Assembly (NCBI GenBank): GCA_025360585.1
Contig: JANYBW010000029.1
Location: 1 to 64,000 of the forward strand
DNA: 64,000 bases
Source: Actinomycetes bacterium
GTDB lineage: Bacteria; Actinomycetota; Acidimicrobiia; IMCC26256; PALSA-610
Direction of reading: 5' to 3'
A program made the translations under genes and the position numbers. Positions 1 to 5,981 of the stretch are shown here, piece by piece (position 1 is the stretch's first letter; each line of letters starts with the position of its first letter). Below the pieces are notes generated by a model. That model worked only from the letters and a program-made list of their open reading frames with translations. It was not told the DNA's origin and made no database searches.

Positions 1-431
1 GCCGGGATGGCGAACGCGCTCGTTGTTGGTTTCGGCGACGGTGTGATCGTGGACGGTTCGCTGTTCGGCAGGATTGTCTCGACGACCGGCGTTGCGTCGA
101 TGAGCGCGACGGTGCTCTCGTGCTGATCGATGCTTGGTCCGGTGATCACGCAGCCCGTCGGCATCGCGATGATCAGATAGCCACACGCGGGTCGCGTGAC
201 TCGTTGGACTACACCCTGATCGAGCAACACGCCGACAGCGCGGGCCGCGGTCTCTTTGTGGATACCGAGACGAGCCGAAATTTCACGGACGCCAAGCGCC
301 GCGAACCATCTGCCGTCGCGGGCACGTGTGGATGCGACGGCGAGTTCTTCGCAGACCATCCATGGCAGTGCACCGACGCTGCGCCGGAAGTCGCTTGTGG
401 TGGCGTTGAACGTGATCTGCGGGCCGTTCAT
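1..431 (-). CDS. Winged-helix DNA-binding protein, partial (runs off left edge)
   Basis: An open reading frame starts with ATG at 429-431 and runs leftwards to the window edge without a stop (143 full codons). It begins MNGPQITFNATTSDFRRSVG and contains a helix-turn-helix-like stretch (VREISARLGIHKETAARAV, about residues 49-67) followed by a wing-like strand (VVQRVTRPACGYLIIAMP). The tail is rich in Pro, Ser and Thr. Its closest relative in this window is the frameshifted protein at 3446-3915, which has the same layout (N-terminal helix with W(M/I)xxEEL, then a SARxLGIxK(E/D)xAA helix). I infer a DNA-binding regulator or accessory protein of an integrated element; no more precise function is visible. 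There is no recognisable partner besides the ISL3 element that lies immediately upstream of its start. Confidence 0.6.
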   Translation of the reverse strand, partial: MNGPQITFNATTSDFRRSVGALPWMVCEELAVASTRARDGRWFAALGVREISARLGIHKETAARAVGVLLDQGVVQRVTRPACGYLIIAMPTGCVITGPSIDQHESTVALIDATPVVETILPNSEPSTITPSPKPTTSAFAIP

Positions 432-514
432 GCGATCACCGGCCCCGGAGTCGGGTCGATGAGTCGTTCGATCGTGCGGTGTGCCACGACGATTCTGCGG
501 CCAAGTCGGATACT

Positions 515-538
515 GGCTCTTCGCGTTTGAGGGTGGGG
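515..538 (+). repeat. Left terminal inverted repeat of the ISL3 element
   Basis: 24-bp end beginning GGCTCTTCGCGTTTGAGGG; pairs with the right end at 1883-1906 with four mismatches (positions 7, 15, 21 and 24 from the tip). Confidence 0.8.
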
Positions 539-624
539 TGGATGGTTTTGGGGTGATCCGCGATGTGGGACAGGGGCTCTGCGAATCTGGCGGTGTCTAA
601 GTCGCCTGTTCCGAGGAGCCCCTG

Positions 625-1893
625 TTGGATATGGATGCTACGCGCATGTGCGCGTTGCTTGTTGGCCTGCCCGAAGTCACGATCGTTGACGTCATCGACC
701 ACGACAACTATCTGCTGGTCACGATCACCACTCCTGGCCCAGCGTCTGCGTGTTGCGGTGTGGTCCATCGCCACGGCATACGCGAAGTCGTGCTCGTCGA
801 TCTCAACTCGTTCGGCCGCTCGACGCGACTGGCATGGCGCAAGCAACGTTGGCGTTGCACCGCGTGTGGCCGCACTTGGAGCGATGAGAACGGCGAGATC
901 GGAAGTCCTCGTTGTGCGCTCACGACACGCGCGGCGCGTTGGGCGACTGTGCAGGTCGGTCAGCGCGGCCGTGCAGTGAGTGACGTTGCCAGTGACCTGG
1001 GATGCGGCTGGCATTGCGTGATGGACGCGGTCGTTGCGGTCGGCGAACAACTCGTTGATGATCCCGACCGGTTCAACATGGTCAACGCGCTCGGACTCGA
1101 TGAGACACTCTTCGCGAGAGTCAGGCCATTCCGCCAACAATGCTGGTCGACACAGATCGTTGACGTCCGTCGCGGTCAGCTTCTTGATGTTGTCCCAGGC
1201 CGCAGCAGCACGGAACCATGCCGTTGGCTCGCAGCACGTACTGATGCATGGAAAGCATCGATCGATTGGGCGACCCTCGATCTCTCAACGTCGTATCGCA
1301 ACGTCTTCGACACGATGCTCCCGCGTGCGACGCAGGTCGCTGACCCATTTCATGTGGTGCGCCTCGCGAACACTGCACTTGATGAATGCCGCCACCGGGT
1401 GCAGAACCAGACCGTCAGTCACCGTGGCCGCCGTCATGATCCGCTCTACCGTGCGCAGCGCCGGTTGACGATCGCTCGAGAACGGCTCTCCGACGATCAA
1501 CACGAAAAGATACTGGGTTTGTTACGTTGCGGTGACCCGCACCAAGAAGTCTGGTTCGCTTGGAACGCCAAAGAAGTCGTCCGCCAAATCTACGACCACA
1601 CCGACCCTGACCTCGCGGTTGAGTGGGTCGCCGCGATCAGCCGCGATTTCGTTGACCGCGAGATGCTTTTCGAGGTCCGTCGGCTCGGAAGGACGATCGC
1701 TAAATGGGCAAGGCAGATCTGTGCGTGGCATCGCAGTCGCGTCACGAACCGGCCGACCGAAGCGATCAACAACCTCGTCAAACGCGTGAAACGCGTCGCG
1801 TTCGGGCTGACGAACTTCAGGCACTACCGAGTTCGTTGCCTGCTCTATGCCGGCAAACCCAACTGGGATCTCCTACCCACAATCCAACCCTGA
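625..1893 (+). CDS. ISL3-family transposase
   Basis: A 422-residue DDE transposase of the ISL3 family. An N-terminal zinc-finger-like region is visible (CC at about residues 43-44, then RWRCTACGRTW near residue 80), followed by a helical DNA-binding segment. The catalytic core shows LGLDETLF (first Asp), a DLSTSYRN stretch (second Asp, the usual ISL3 form Dxsx.Y), the helical insert, and the C-terminal RPTEAINNLVKRVKRVAFG motif that holds the catalytic Glu and is highly characteristic of the family. The length is close to the family norm and there is no internal stop, so the enzyme looks functional. TTG at 625 is the listed start; ATG codons follow at 631 and 637 and the exact start is not certain. 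Confidence 0.93.
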   Translation: MDMDATRMCALLVGLPEVTIVDVIDHDNYLLVTITTPGPASACCGVVHRHGIREVVLVDLNSFGRSTRLAWRKQRWRCTACGRTWSDENGEIGSPRCALTTRAARWATVQVGQRGRAVSDVASDLGCGWHCVMDAVVAVGEQLVDDPDRFNMVNALGLDETLFARVRPFRQQCWSTQIVDVRRGQLLDVVPGRSSTEPCRWLAARTDAWKASIDWATLDLSTSYRNVFDTMLPRATQVADPFHVVRLANTALDECRHRVQNQTVSHRGRRHDPLYRAQRRLTIARERLSDDQHEKILGLLRCGDPHQEVWFAWNAKEVVRQIYDHTDPDLAVEWVAAISRDFVDREMLFEVRRLGRTIAKWARQICAWHRSRVTNRPTEAINNLVKRVKRVAFGLTNFRHYRVRCLLYAGKPNWDLLPTIQP

Positions 1894-1906
1894 AACGCGG
1901 AGAGCC
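1883..1906 (-). repeat. Right terminal inverted repeat of the ISL3 element
   Basis: 24-bp end, reading inwards on the minus strand GGCTCTCCGCGTTTCAGGG; overlaps the transposase stop codon at 1891-1893. Confidence 0.8.
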
Positions 1907-2344
1907 TTCAAAGCTTCTCCAGTTCAAATAGCTGGCACGGCCGGACGGCCGCACCAAACGACAGCGACGAGCAGGTGCTGTCGCCTTTGAGCGTGAATGG
2001 GAAGACCCGAACCAGAACCGAAGTTGGCGACGCGGTGCTTCCCAATGGGTTATGTGCCGGAAAAAAGACCGAATCGGAATCAAAAACCGCGAAAATCTCT
2101 GACGGCAGCGTTCGCGCGTCCGCAGAACCCGGACGAGAAGCGTGAATCGGCACGCGAAAACGCGTCATTGAAACCAGGCGCCGACGAGCGGCGAACACCG
2201 CATCGTTCGTCCCGTAGCCGTCCCATATAGGTAGTGAGCCCCGATCACGCCGGATCGGAACCGATTTCTGGGGAAAGTGCCAGATATCCGATGACGGACG
2301 CGTCGCCGCGATCGATGCGTCGTTTTGCGAGGTAAACTCTCAGG
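1907..2344. other. Gene-free stretch right of the IS element
   Basis: I find no reading frame with credible protein character in these 438 bases. The frames open here have irregular composition and no domain motifs. It probably holds remains of whatever the IS element or later deletions disrupted, and the promoter of the VapB-like gene at its right end. Confidence 0.5.
2333..2338 (+). promoter_or_regulatory. Candidate -10 element of the vapBC-like pair (leaderless start)
   Basis: TAAACT lies so that the expected transcription start, 7 bases after its last base, is the A of the antitoxin ATG at 2345. The same hexamer stands 9 bases before the MNT antitoxin ATG and a TATGGT stands 7 bases before the Doc antitoxin ATG. 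A clear -35 is not visible. Confidence 0.35.
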
Positions 2345-2596
2345 ATGCCCATCACGCTCGATCTGCCACCTGATGCACTGGCTCGGCTCGAAGCTGAAGC
2401 TGCGCGGCGGGGAACTACCGTTGACGCCTTGGTTGCCGACTTGGCCGCAGGTCTTGGTTCGGCCGCGCCGTCATCTGATTCGGCACTCGACGGGTTCTTC
2501 GGCGCGGGTGATTCCGGCGATTCTGAATGGGCGAGCCGTGACATCCATCAGTTGCGACACGAGCTCGCGCAACGCCGTTTCACCGAATCTGCTTGA
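2345..2596 (+). CDS. VapB-like antitoxin
   Basis: An 83-residue protein placed 5 bases before a PIN-domain toxin frame, the usual toxin-antitoxin order. The N-terminus (MPITLDLPPDALARLEAEAA) looks like a ribbon-helix-helix or related antitoxin DNA-binding region, with one beta-strand followed by an amphipathic helix. The C-terminus is variable and acidic, ending DIHQLRHELAQRRF, which would be the toxin-binding arm. In this family the antitoxin neutralises the RNase toxin and represses its own promoter. Because the partner toxin is frameshifted, this gene may now be an orphan antitoxin. Confidence 0.75.
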   Translation: MPITLDLPPDALARLEAEAARRGTTVDALVADLAAGLGSAAPSSDSALDGFFGAGDSGDSEWASRDIHQLRHELAQRRFTESA

Positions 2597-2601
2597 GGCT
2601 C

Positions 2602-3013
2602 ATGCTCATCGTTGATACGAATGTCTGGCTGGCCGTGGCTGATCGGCGATCGCGTGACCACTCAAAAATGCATTGAACTGTTGGCCGCGCAGAGACAGAA
2701 TCTTGGCGCACCCGTGCCAGTAATCGCCGAGGCGTCGTGGCTGATTCTCGACCGTCTCGGTGTCGATGCTCAGCGACGTTTCCTTGCCCTGATTCCGTCT
2801 GGTGACTTGTTACCCATCGACCTCACGAGTGAAGACTGGGTGCGCACGATTTCATTGTGTGAGACATATCGCGATCTTCGGCTTGATGTGATGGATGCGT
2901 GCATCGTTGCGGTCGCCGAACGTCTCGGGCTCACGACGATCGCGAGCATGAACACTCGCGATTTCTCGGTTGTGCGCCCAATTCATTGCGACGCCCTCGA
3001 GTTGTTGGCCTGA
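2602..3013 (+). pseudogene. VapC-like PIN-domain toxin, frameshifted
   Basis: The true toxin start is ATG at 2602, giving MLIVDTNVWLAVADRRSRDH, a canonical PIN start with the first active-site Asp. That frame stops at the TGA at 2674-2676. The remainder of a PIN domain (CIELLAAQRQNLGAPV onward, including AEASWLILD, DVMDACIVAVAERL and the NTRDF motif) continues in the next frame to 3013. The junction is a run of five A residues at 2664-2668; removing one A joins both halves perfectly (DHS-K-CIELL). All acidic PIN residues are otherwise present. This is a one-base slippage in a homopolymer: either an inactivating mutation, a read error, or less likely programmed frameshifting. Confidence 0.85.
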
Positions 3014-3088
3014 TATTGGACAAGGCGCGAGACCTACGGATACGCAACCAAGGTGGGGGATGATCTTCGCGACAACGATGTTCGTCCG

Positions 3089-3107
3089 TTGGTAGACCGG
3101 TCTACGA
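3089..3107. promoter_or_regulatory. Palindromic 19-bp motif, copy 1
   Basis: TTGGTAGACCGGTCTACGA; its core GTAGACCGGTCTAC (3092-3105) is a perfect 14-bp palindrome. The identical 19 bases occur at 5856-5874 upstream of the Doc antitoxin gene. It sits about 80 bp downstream of the PIN toxin stop and could be an operator or a recombination-related site. Confidence 0.5.
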
Positions 3108-3181
3108 CAGGCTGATATTGGCCGTATCTATTGAACGATTTGGCGGACGGAACAGCAGGTCAACGCATTGCAGATGAGCGC

Positions 3182-3245
3182 GCGGACGGTTGTTCCGACC
3201 TTGCCAAGGTGAGGGTCGCCGGTTCGAATCCGGTCGTCCGCTCCA
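3182..3245 (+). tRNA. tRNA-Gly(GCC) 3' segment lacking the D-arm; candidate attachment site
   Basis: From the anticodon arm onward this is a good tRNA-Gly: loop TTGCCAA with anticodon GCC at 3203-3205, variable region, T-arm GCCGG-TTCGAAT-CCGGT, acceptor strand CGTCCGC, discriminator T and an encoded CCA at 3243-3245. The bases 5' of it do not form a D-arm. A GCGGACG that would pair with the acceptor strand exists at 3182-3188, but only 64 nt separate it from the end (about 76 expected) and the 5' side of the anticodon stem is mismatched at two of five positions. I read this as either a tRNA gene with a D-arm deletion or the 3' tRNA half left at an att site by an integrating element. It is followed by a terminator-like hairpin. 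Confidence 0.6.
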
Positions 3246-3259
3246 AGAAAGACCAGGTC

Positions 3260-3283
3260 AGAGGCCCTCTTCGGAGGGTCTCT
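3260..3283 (+). terminator. Hairpin after the tRNA-Gly segment
   Basis: AGAGGCCCTC-TTCG-GAGGGTCTCT: a ten-pair stem (one G-T) closed by a stable TTCG loop, 14 bases after the CCA end. There is no clear T-run, so the terminator role is inferred from position. Confidence 0.5.
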
Positions 3284-3445
3284 CGCTGTTCGGGGCCTCC
3301 CCGCTATACCGTTTTGCCACCACACTTTGTGATCCGTTTGCTCATTGCTTGATCAGCGCGTTCGCCATGTACGAAAAACATCAATATTCACCACCCGTTC
3401 CTTCACACCACGAAGTTCTGCTGTCTCTCATTGGAACGACCGTCC

Positions 3446-3915
3446 CTACCAGTCCGCGTCGTCGAAACCATCCGCCACCGGATCACGCCGCTGCACGACC
3501 CGGTTGGGCTTCGCCGGTCTCAACATGTCGCTTGTTGCCGTTGGCAGAGCAGGCCGCGGCGATGCGACTGTGCCAGCGTTACTGTCGATGGGGAGTTCGA
3601 TCCGGTAGCGGTGTGCGAAACGAAACGAGACGACCGGTCGCGTTCTGCATTGACCGCGACAATCACGCGCACGGTCCGCAGAGTTGCGAGAGCTGCCGCG
3701 GCGCGGTCTTTGCCGATGCCGAGACGCTCGGCGAGATCACGTGCCGAAGCGGCAACCGTTAGCGTGCCGTCACGCTCAACGACCGCTTCGAGCACGAGTT
3801 CTTCAAGAGCAATCCACGCCGCCAATCCGAGCTGTTTGCGGAGGTCCCGGCATGCTTGGCCGAGTCGCAACTCCAGATGCCCTGAGCGTCCGACGAGCAG
3901 CGTTGTGGCGTTCAT
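3446..3915 (-). pseudogene. Winged-helix protein, paralogue of the one at the left edge, frameshifted
   Basis: The reading frame opens with ATG at 3913-3915 (MNATTLLVGRSGHLELRLGQ) and includes a helix-turn-helix-like stretch (SARDLAERLGIGKDRAAAAL). In this frame the protein ends at 3520 with an unlikely tail. A neighbouring frame continues convincingly as AHRYRIELPIDSNAGTVASP and on to a TAG at 3446-3448, with the same wing strand and Pro/Ala tail as the paralogue at 1-431 (RYRIELP aligns with GYLIIAMP). The break coincides with a 5-bp tandem duplication, GAAAC at 3617-3621 and again at 3622-3626 on the plus strand; one unit fewer restores the frame. It is therefore probably inactivated by replication slippage. 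Confidence 0.7.
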
Positions 3916-4018
3916 GATGCTTCCGGCCGCAAGATCGTCACCGAACTCGTGGGGCGGTTGCCGATCTCGGCGGAGTCAGCTCTGTCGGGATTGAGTTTCG
4001 TAGGTATCGGACACTCGG

Positions 4019-4165
4019 GTCGAGCTGATTCGTCAATACGTCGATCTTGGATTGGGACTCGTCGATGCATCTGTGATCGCGATTGCAGAGCGCATGAGCA
4101 TCACGACAATCGCGACGCTCGATCGACGCGACTTCAACGGTGTGCGCCCCTCGCACTTCGGTAGC
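4019..4165 (+). pseudogene. C-terminal fragment of a PIN-domain toxin
   Basis: This frame reads VELIRQYVDLGLGLVDASV and then AERMSITTIATLDRRDFNGV. It matches the C-terminal third of VapC-type PIN domains, with the D-A-x-(I/V) motif and the DRRDF motif; compare DVMDACIVAVAERL...NTRDF of the other toxin at 2602-3013. The N-terminal two thirds with the first active-site Asp are absent, and the upstream bases do not encode it in any frame I can recognise. No antitoxin is left. This is a remnant of a second VapBC system. Confidence 0.7.
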
Positions 4166-4266
4166 CGGGTCGGTGGGCTGCCGTCCGGACCCACGCGCAA
4201 GCTCTCAATCGAGAGCCGCTTGGCTGAGAATTCCACGCCCTCACATCGAAGCGACCGATATCGTCG

Positions 4267-4572
4267 ATGCTTGTGGATGGTCAGGATCAACACTCAGTTC
4301 CAAAGTTTTTGCTTAAGCGTTTCGCAAAGCAGGGATTTCTTGCGACGCGGGAACGATCAGGTGCTGTCGTCACGCGGGTCTCGGTCAAGCGTGCCACGAC
4401 GGCGCCTGATTTTTACGATGCGCGACAACGGGCTCATGTGAACAAGGACGCGCTCGCCATCCATATTGGATTCAATAGTGCCAGCGTCGCGAAACGCATT
4501 GCATTGATTGCGATGCAAATTGAGCGGGCCTCAGATCGTTCGTTCATACGAAACGAGAAACAGCTTTTGTGA
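4267..4572 (+). pseudogene. Probable N-terminal fragment of a DUF4238 protein
   Basis: The frame codes for 101 residues beginning MLVDGQDQHSVPKFLLKRFA. The stretch QHxVPxFLLxxF is typical of the N-terminus of DUF4238 proteins, which are usually about 300 residues and of unknown function. After about residue 50 the sequence no longer resembles the family, so I consider this a truncated gene whose end is random sequence. It could alternatively be a short independent gene. Confidence 0.4.
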
Positions 4573-4731
4573 TGCTGGCAAATTCGAGTCATCGCAGGGG
4601 GTTTGCCTGTAGGTGCGGATTCTGCTCTGATGAGCGATTTCTCGTGCGGGTGTTCCCGGCTTGAGCGGCATGACACTGTGAGTATTGAGTGAGCCATCCC
4701 GTGCTGCCAACGGTGTCTAAACTTCTTGATT

Positions 4732-5112
4732 ATGACGTCTTTGCACGCAGTTGATCCGAGCGGTCGATACGACGGGTTGACGTTGCGCGATGCTCTCCCA
4801 TTGGTCGTCCGGGAAATAGTCGATGCTTTTGACCCGATTGAAGTGATCGTATTTGGTTCGGTTGCTCGCGGGGAGGAAGGCCCCGACTCAGACATCGATC
4901 TGATGGTGGTCTTCGATTGCGTAGAGCAGGACGCTCGCCGATTGTTGATGCGCCATATTCGTGGGGCGATCCGTACCTTTGTCCCTGTCGATATTGTCGT
5001 GGCGGACCTTGCGGATATCGCCAACGGTCGCGATGCCGTCGGGTCATCGGTCTACTGGCCGTTGCGCGAAGGCGCTTCGGTATATCACCGACCGGTCGAG
5101 CATGCCGACTGA
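4732..5112 (+). CDS. mntA: MNT-type nucleotidyltransferase antitoxin
   Basis: A 126-residue minimal nucleotidyltransferase (NTase) with the signature FGSVARGEEGPDSDIDLMVV (GSxxxG...SDIDL), plus a third acidic residue in VDIVVADL. In MntA-HepT systems such proteins modify (AMPylate) and so neutralise a HEPN RNase encoded next to them. Here the following frame starts 11 bases before this stop and is a HEPN N-terminus, confirming the pairing, but the HEPN gene is cut short. I chose ATG at 4732; a TTG at 4726 is in frame. A TAAACT hexamer at 4718-4723 suggests a leaderless or nearly leaderless mRNA. Confidence 0.85.
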   Translation: MTSLHAVDPSGRYDGLTLRDALPLVVREIVDAFDPIEVIVFGSVARGEEGPDSDIDLMVVFDCVEQDARRLLMRHIRGAIRTFVPVDIVVADLADIANGRDAVGSSVYWPLREGASVYHRPVEHAD

Positions 5113-5200
5113 CCCTACGGCTTGGCTGCGATTTGCTGAAGCGGATCTGCGTGTGGCGCGAATGGCGATTTGCCGCCGGAGTGGCGCGGTAACGGCATGA
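5102..5200 (+). pseudogene. HEPN toxin, only the N-terminus remains
   Basis: ATG at 5102 overlaps the end of mntA and gives MPTDPTAWLRFAEADLRVAR, typical of the first helix of HEPN-domain toxins (WLxxAxxDLxxA). The frame ends at 5198-5200 after 33 residues, whereas the family is usually 110-140 residues with a catalytic Rx4-6H motif that is missing here. The stop of the Doc gene on the other strand begins only 16 bases further on, so a deletion has probably joined the two modules. Confidence 0.75.
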
Positions 5201-5215
5201 TCAAGGCCGCGGGCG

Positions 5216-5617
5216 TTATGGGCGGGATTGGATTCGCGATCTCAGCCATGACGCAAACCACGCTTCATCGACGTTGTGTGCTGCGACCTCGAGCATGGCG
5301 TGTTCGGCTTCATCGACGTTGGGTTGACCATCGGACCAGTCGAAGCCGTTGAGGTCGAGGAACATGACAAGTGATGCCCAAGCCGCGCGCTTGTTACCAT
5401 CCGGAAGTGGATGATTCCACGCGATGCGACACGCGAGAACAGCGGCTTTGTCGACGAGGTCGGGGTAGAATTCGACGCCACCGAACTCGGCTGCTGGCGC
5501 GTGCAACGCCGACTCGGCCAACTCGATGCGCGCGCTCGACGTAAGAACTCCGGTGTCGAGCGTGGTGACCTGCTCGCAGAGCCAGAAGAATTCTGCGAGC
5601 GTTACGTATCGCGTCAA
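5216..5617 (-). CDS. doc: Doc-type Fic-fold toxin
   Basis: A 133-residue Fic/Doc protein. The family motif is present as NHPLPDGNKRAAW (residues about 68-80; consensus HxFxDGNKR, with Leu in place of Phe), preceded by helices typical of the fold (LAESALHAPAAEFGG). Doc proteins phosphorylate elongation factor Tu and so block translation; a cognate antitoxin masks the active site. The start overlaps the antitoxin stop by 4 bases (5614-5617, ATGA), so the pair is translationally coupled. All motif residues except the mentioned Phe-to-Leu change are intact and the gene looks functional. Confidence 0.9.
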   Translation of the reverse strand: MTRYVTLAEFFWLCEQVTTLDTGVLTSSARIELAESALHAPAAEFGGVEFYPDLVDKAAVLACRIAWNHPLPDGNKRAAWASLVMFLDLNGFDWSDGQPNVDEAEHAMLEVAAHNVDEAWFASWLRSRIQSRP

Positions 5618-5826
5618 CGAGCGAGTCGATCGAGAAGCTCTTTGTCGCGCTTGAGGAGTCGCTTAGCGCGAGCGGTGAAGTCCTTGTCGGCGCGCACGCG
5701 GGCGATCTCGGTTGCGAGTGAGTCCACGATGAGGGCGTTGACGCTGGTGCCCTGGACGCGTGCGACTGCTTCGGCCTCGGCTGCGAGTTCTTCGGGGAGT
5801 CGGACCGTCGTCTGTCGTGATGTCAT
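5614..5826 (-). CDS. Ribbon-helix-helix antitoxin of the Doc toxin
   Basis: A 70-residue protein starting MTSRQTTVRLPEELAAEAEA, a classic ribbon-helix-helix start (TTVRLPEEL strand, then two helices ending DSLATEIARV), followed by a basic helical C-terminus (DFTARAKRLLKRDKELLDRL) that should bind the toxin. It is the first gene of the pair, and its promoter region holds two sets of inverted repeats (5813-5846 and 5856-5874), as expected for autoregulation. TATGGT at 5838-5833 would place transcription initiation at the ATG. Confidence 0.88.
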   Translation of the reverse strand: MTSRQTTVRLPEELAAEAEAVARVQGTSVNALIVDSLATEIARVRADKDFTARAKRLLKRDKELLDRLAR

Positions 5827-5846
5827 GACATGACCATATCACGACA
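5813..5846 (-). promoter_or_regulatory. Inverted repeats across the Doc antitoxin start
   Basis: TGTCGTGAT at 5813-5821 and its exact complement ATCACGACA at 5838-5846 flank a second palindrome TGTCATGACA (5821-5830) that contains the start codon. This nested dyad is a good candidate operator for the ribbon-helix-helix antitoxin. Confidence 0.5.
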
Positions 5847-5855
5847 TTGAGGCCA

Positions 5856-5874
5856 TTGGTAGACCGGTCTACGA
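5856..5874. promoter_or_regulatory. Palindromic 19-bp motif, copy 2
   Basis: TTGGTAGACCGGTCTACGA, identical over 19 bases to 3089-3107; core palindrome 5859-5872. It lies 30 bp upstream of the Doc antitoxin ATG (minus strand), about where a -35 region would be, and also about 110 bp upstream of the DUF347 gene on the plus strand. Confidence 0.5.
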
Positions 5875-5981
5875 TGAGGAAGCTTTCGCGGTCATTTTGC
5901 TTTGATTTTGCCGAACTCAGGTGAGTGTTGGAACCGCGATGCCGATTGTGTCGTAACGGTCCGCGACATGAAAGAGTTTCG

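Larger units (their letters stand above)
515..1906 (+). mobile_element. ISL3-family insertion sequence
   Basis: A 1392-bp element bounded by imperfect 24-bp terminal inverted repeats (20 of 24 identical) that begin GGCTCT, the start typical of ISL3-family ends. It carries a single transposase gene whose stop codon lies inside the right repeat. The ISL3 family normally makes an 8-bp target duplication, but the 8 bases next to the two ends (CGGATACT on the left, TTCAAAGC on the right) do not match, so either the ends have been rearranged after insertion or the repeat boundaries are slightly different from those I chose. Confidence 0.85.

Noticed and set aside
436-1140. Open frame of 234 codons on the minus strand across the IS element
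   Set aside because: It is a shadow of the transposase gene, with no domain character, and spans the element boundary.
2602-2680. Programmed -1/+1 frameshift producing full VapC
   Set aside because: A5 alone without a slippery heptamer plus downstream structure is weak, and such regulation is not known for VapC; mutation or read error is simpler.
3143-3245. A complete tRNA starting at an earlier GCGGACG (3143)
   Set aside because: This would be 103 nt long with no recognisable D-arm in the extra sequence, and no intron type fits. Only the 3' part is convincing.
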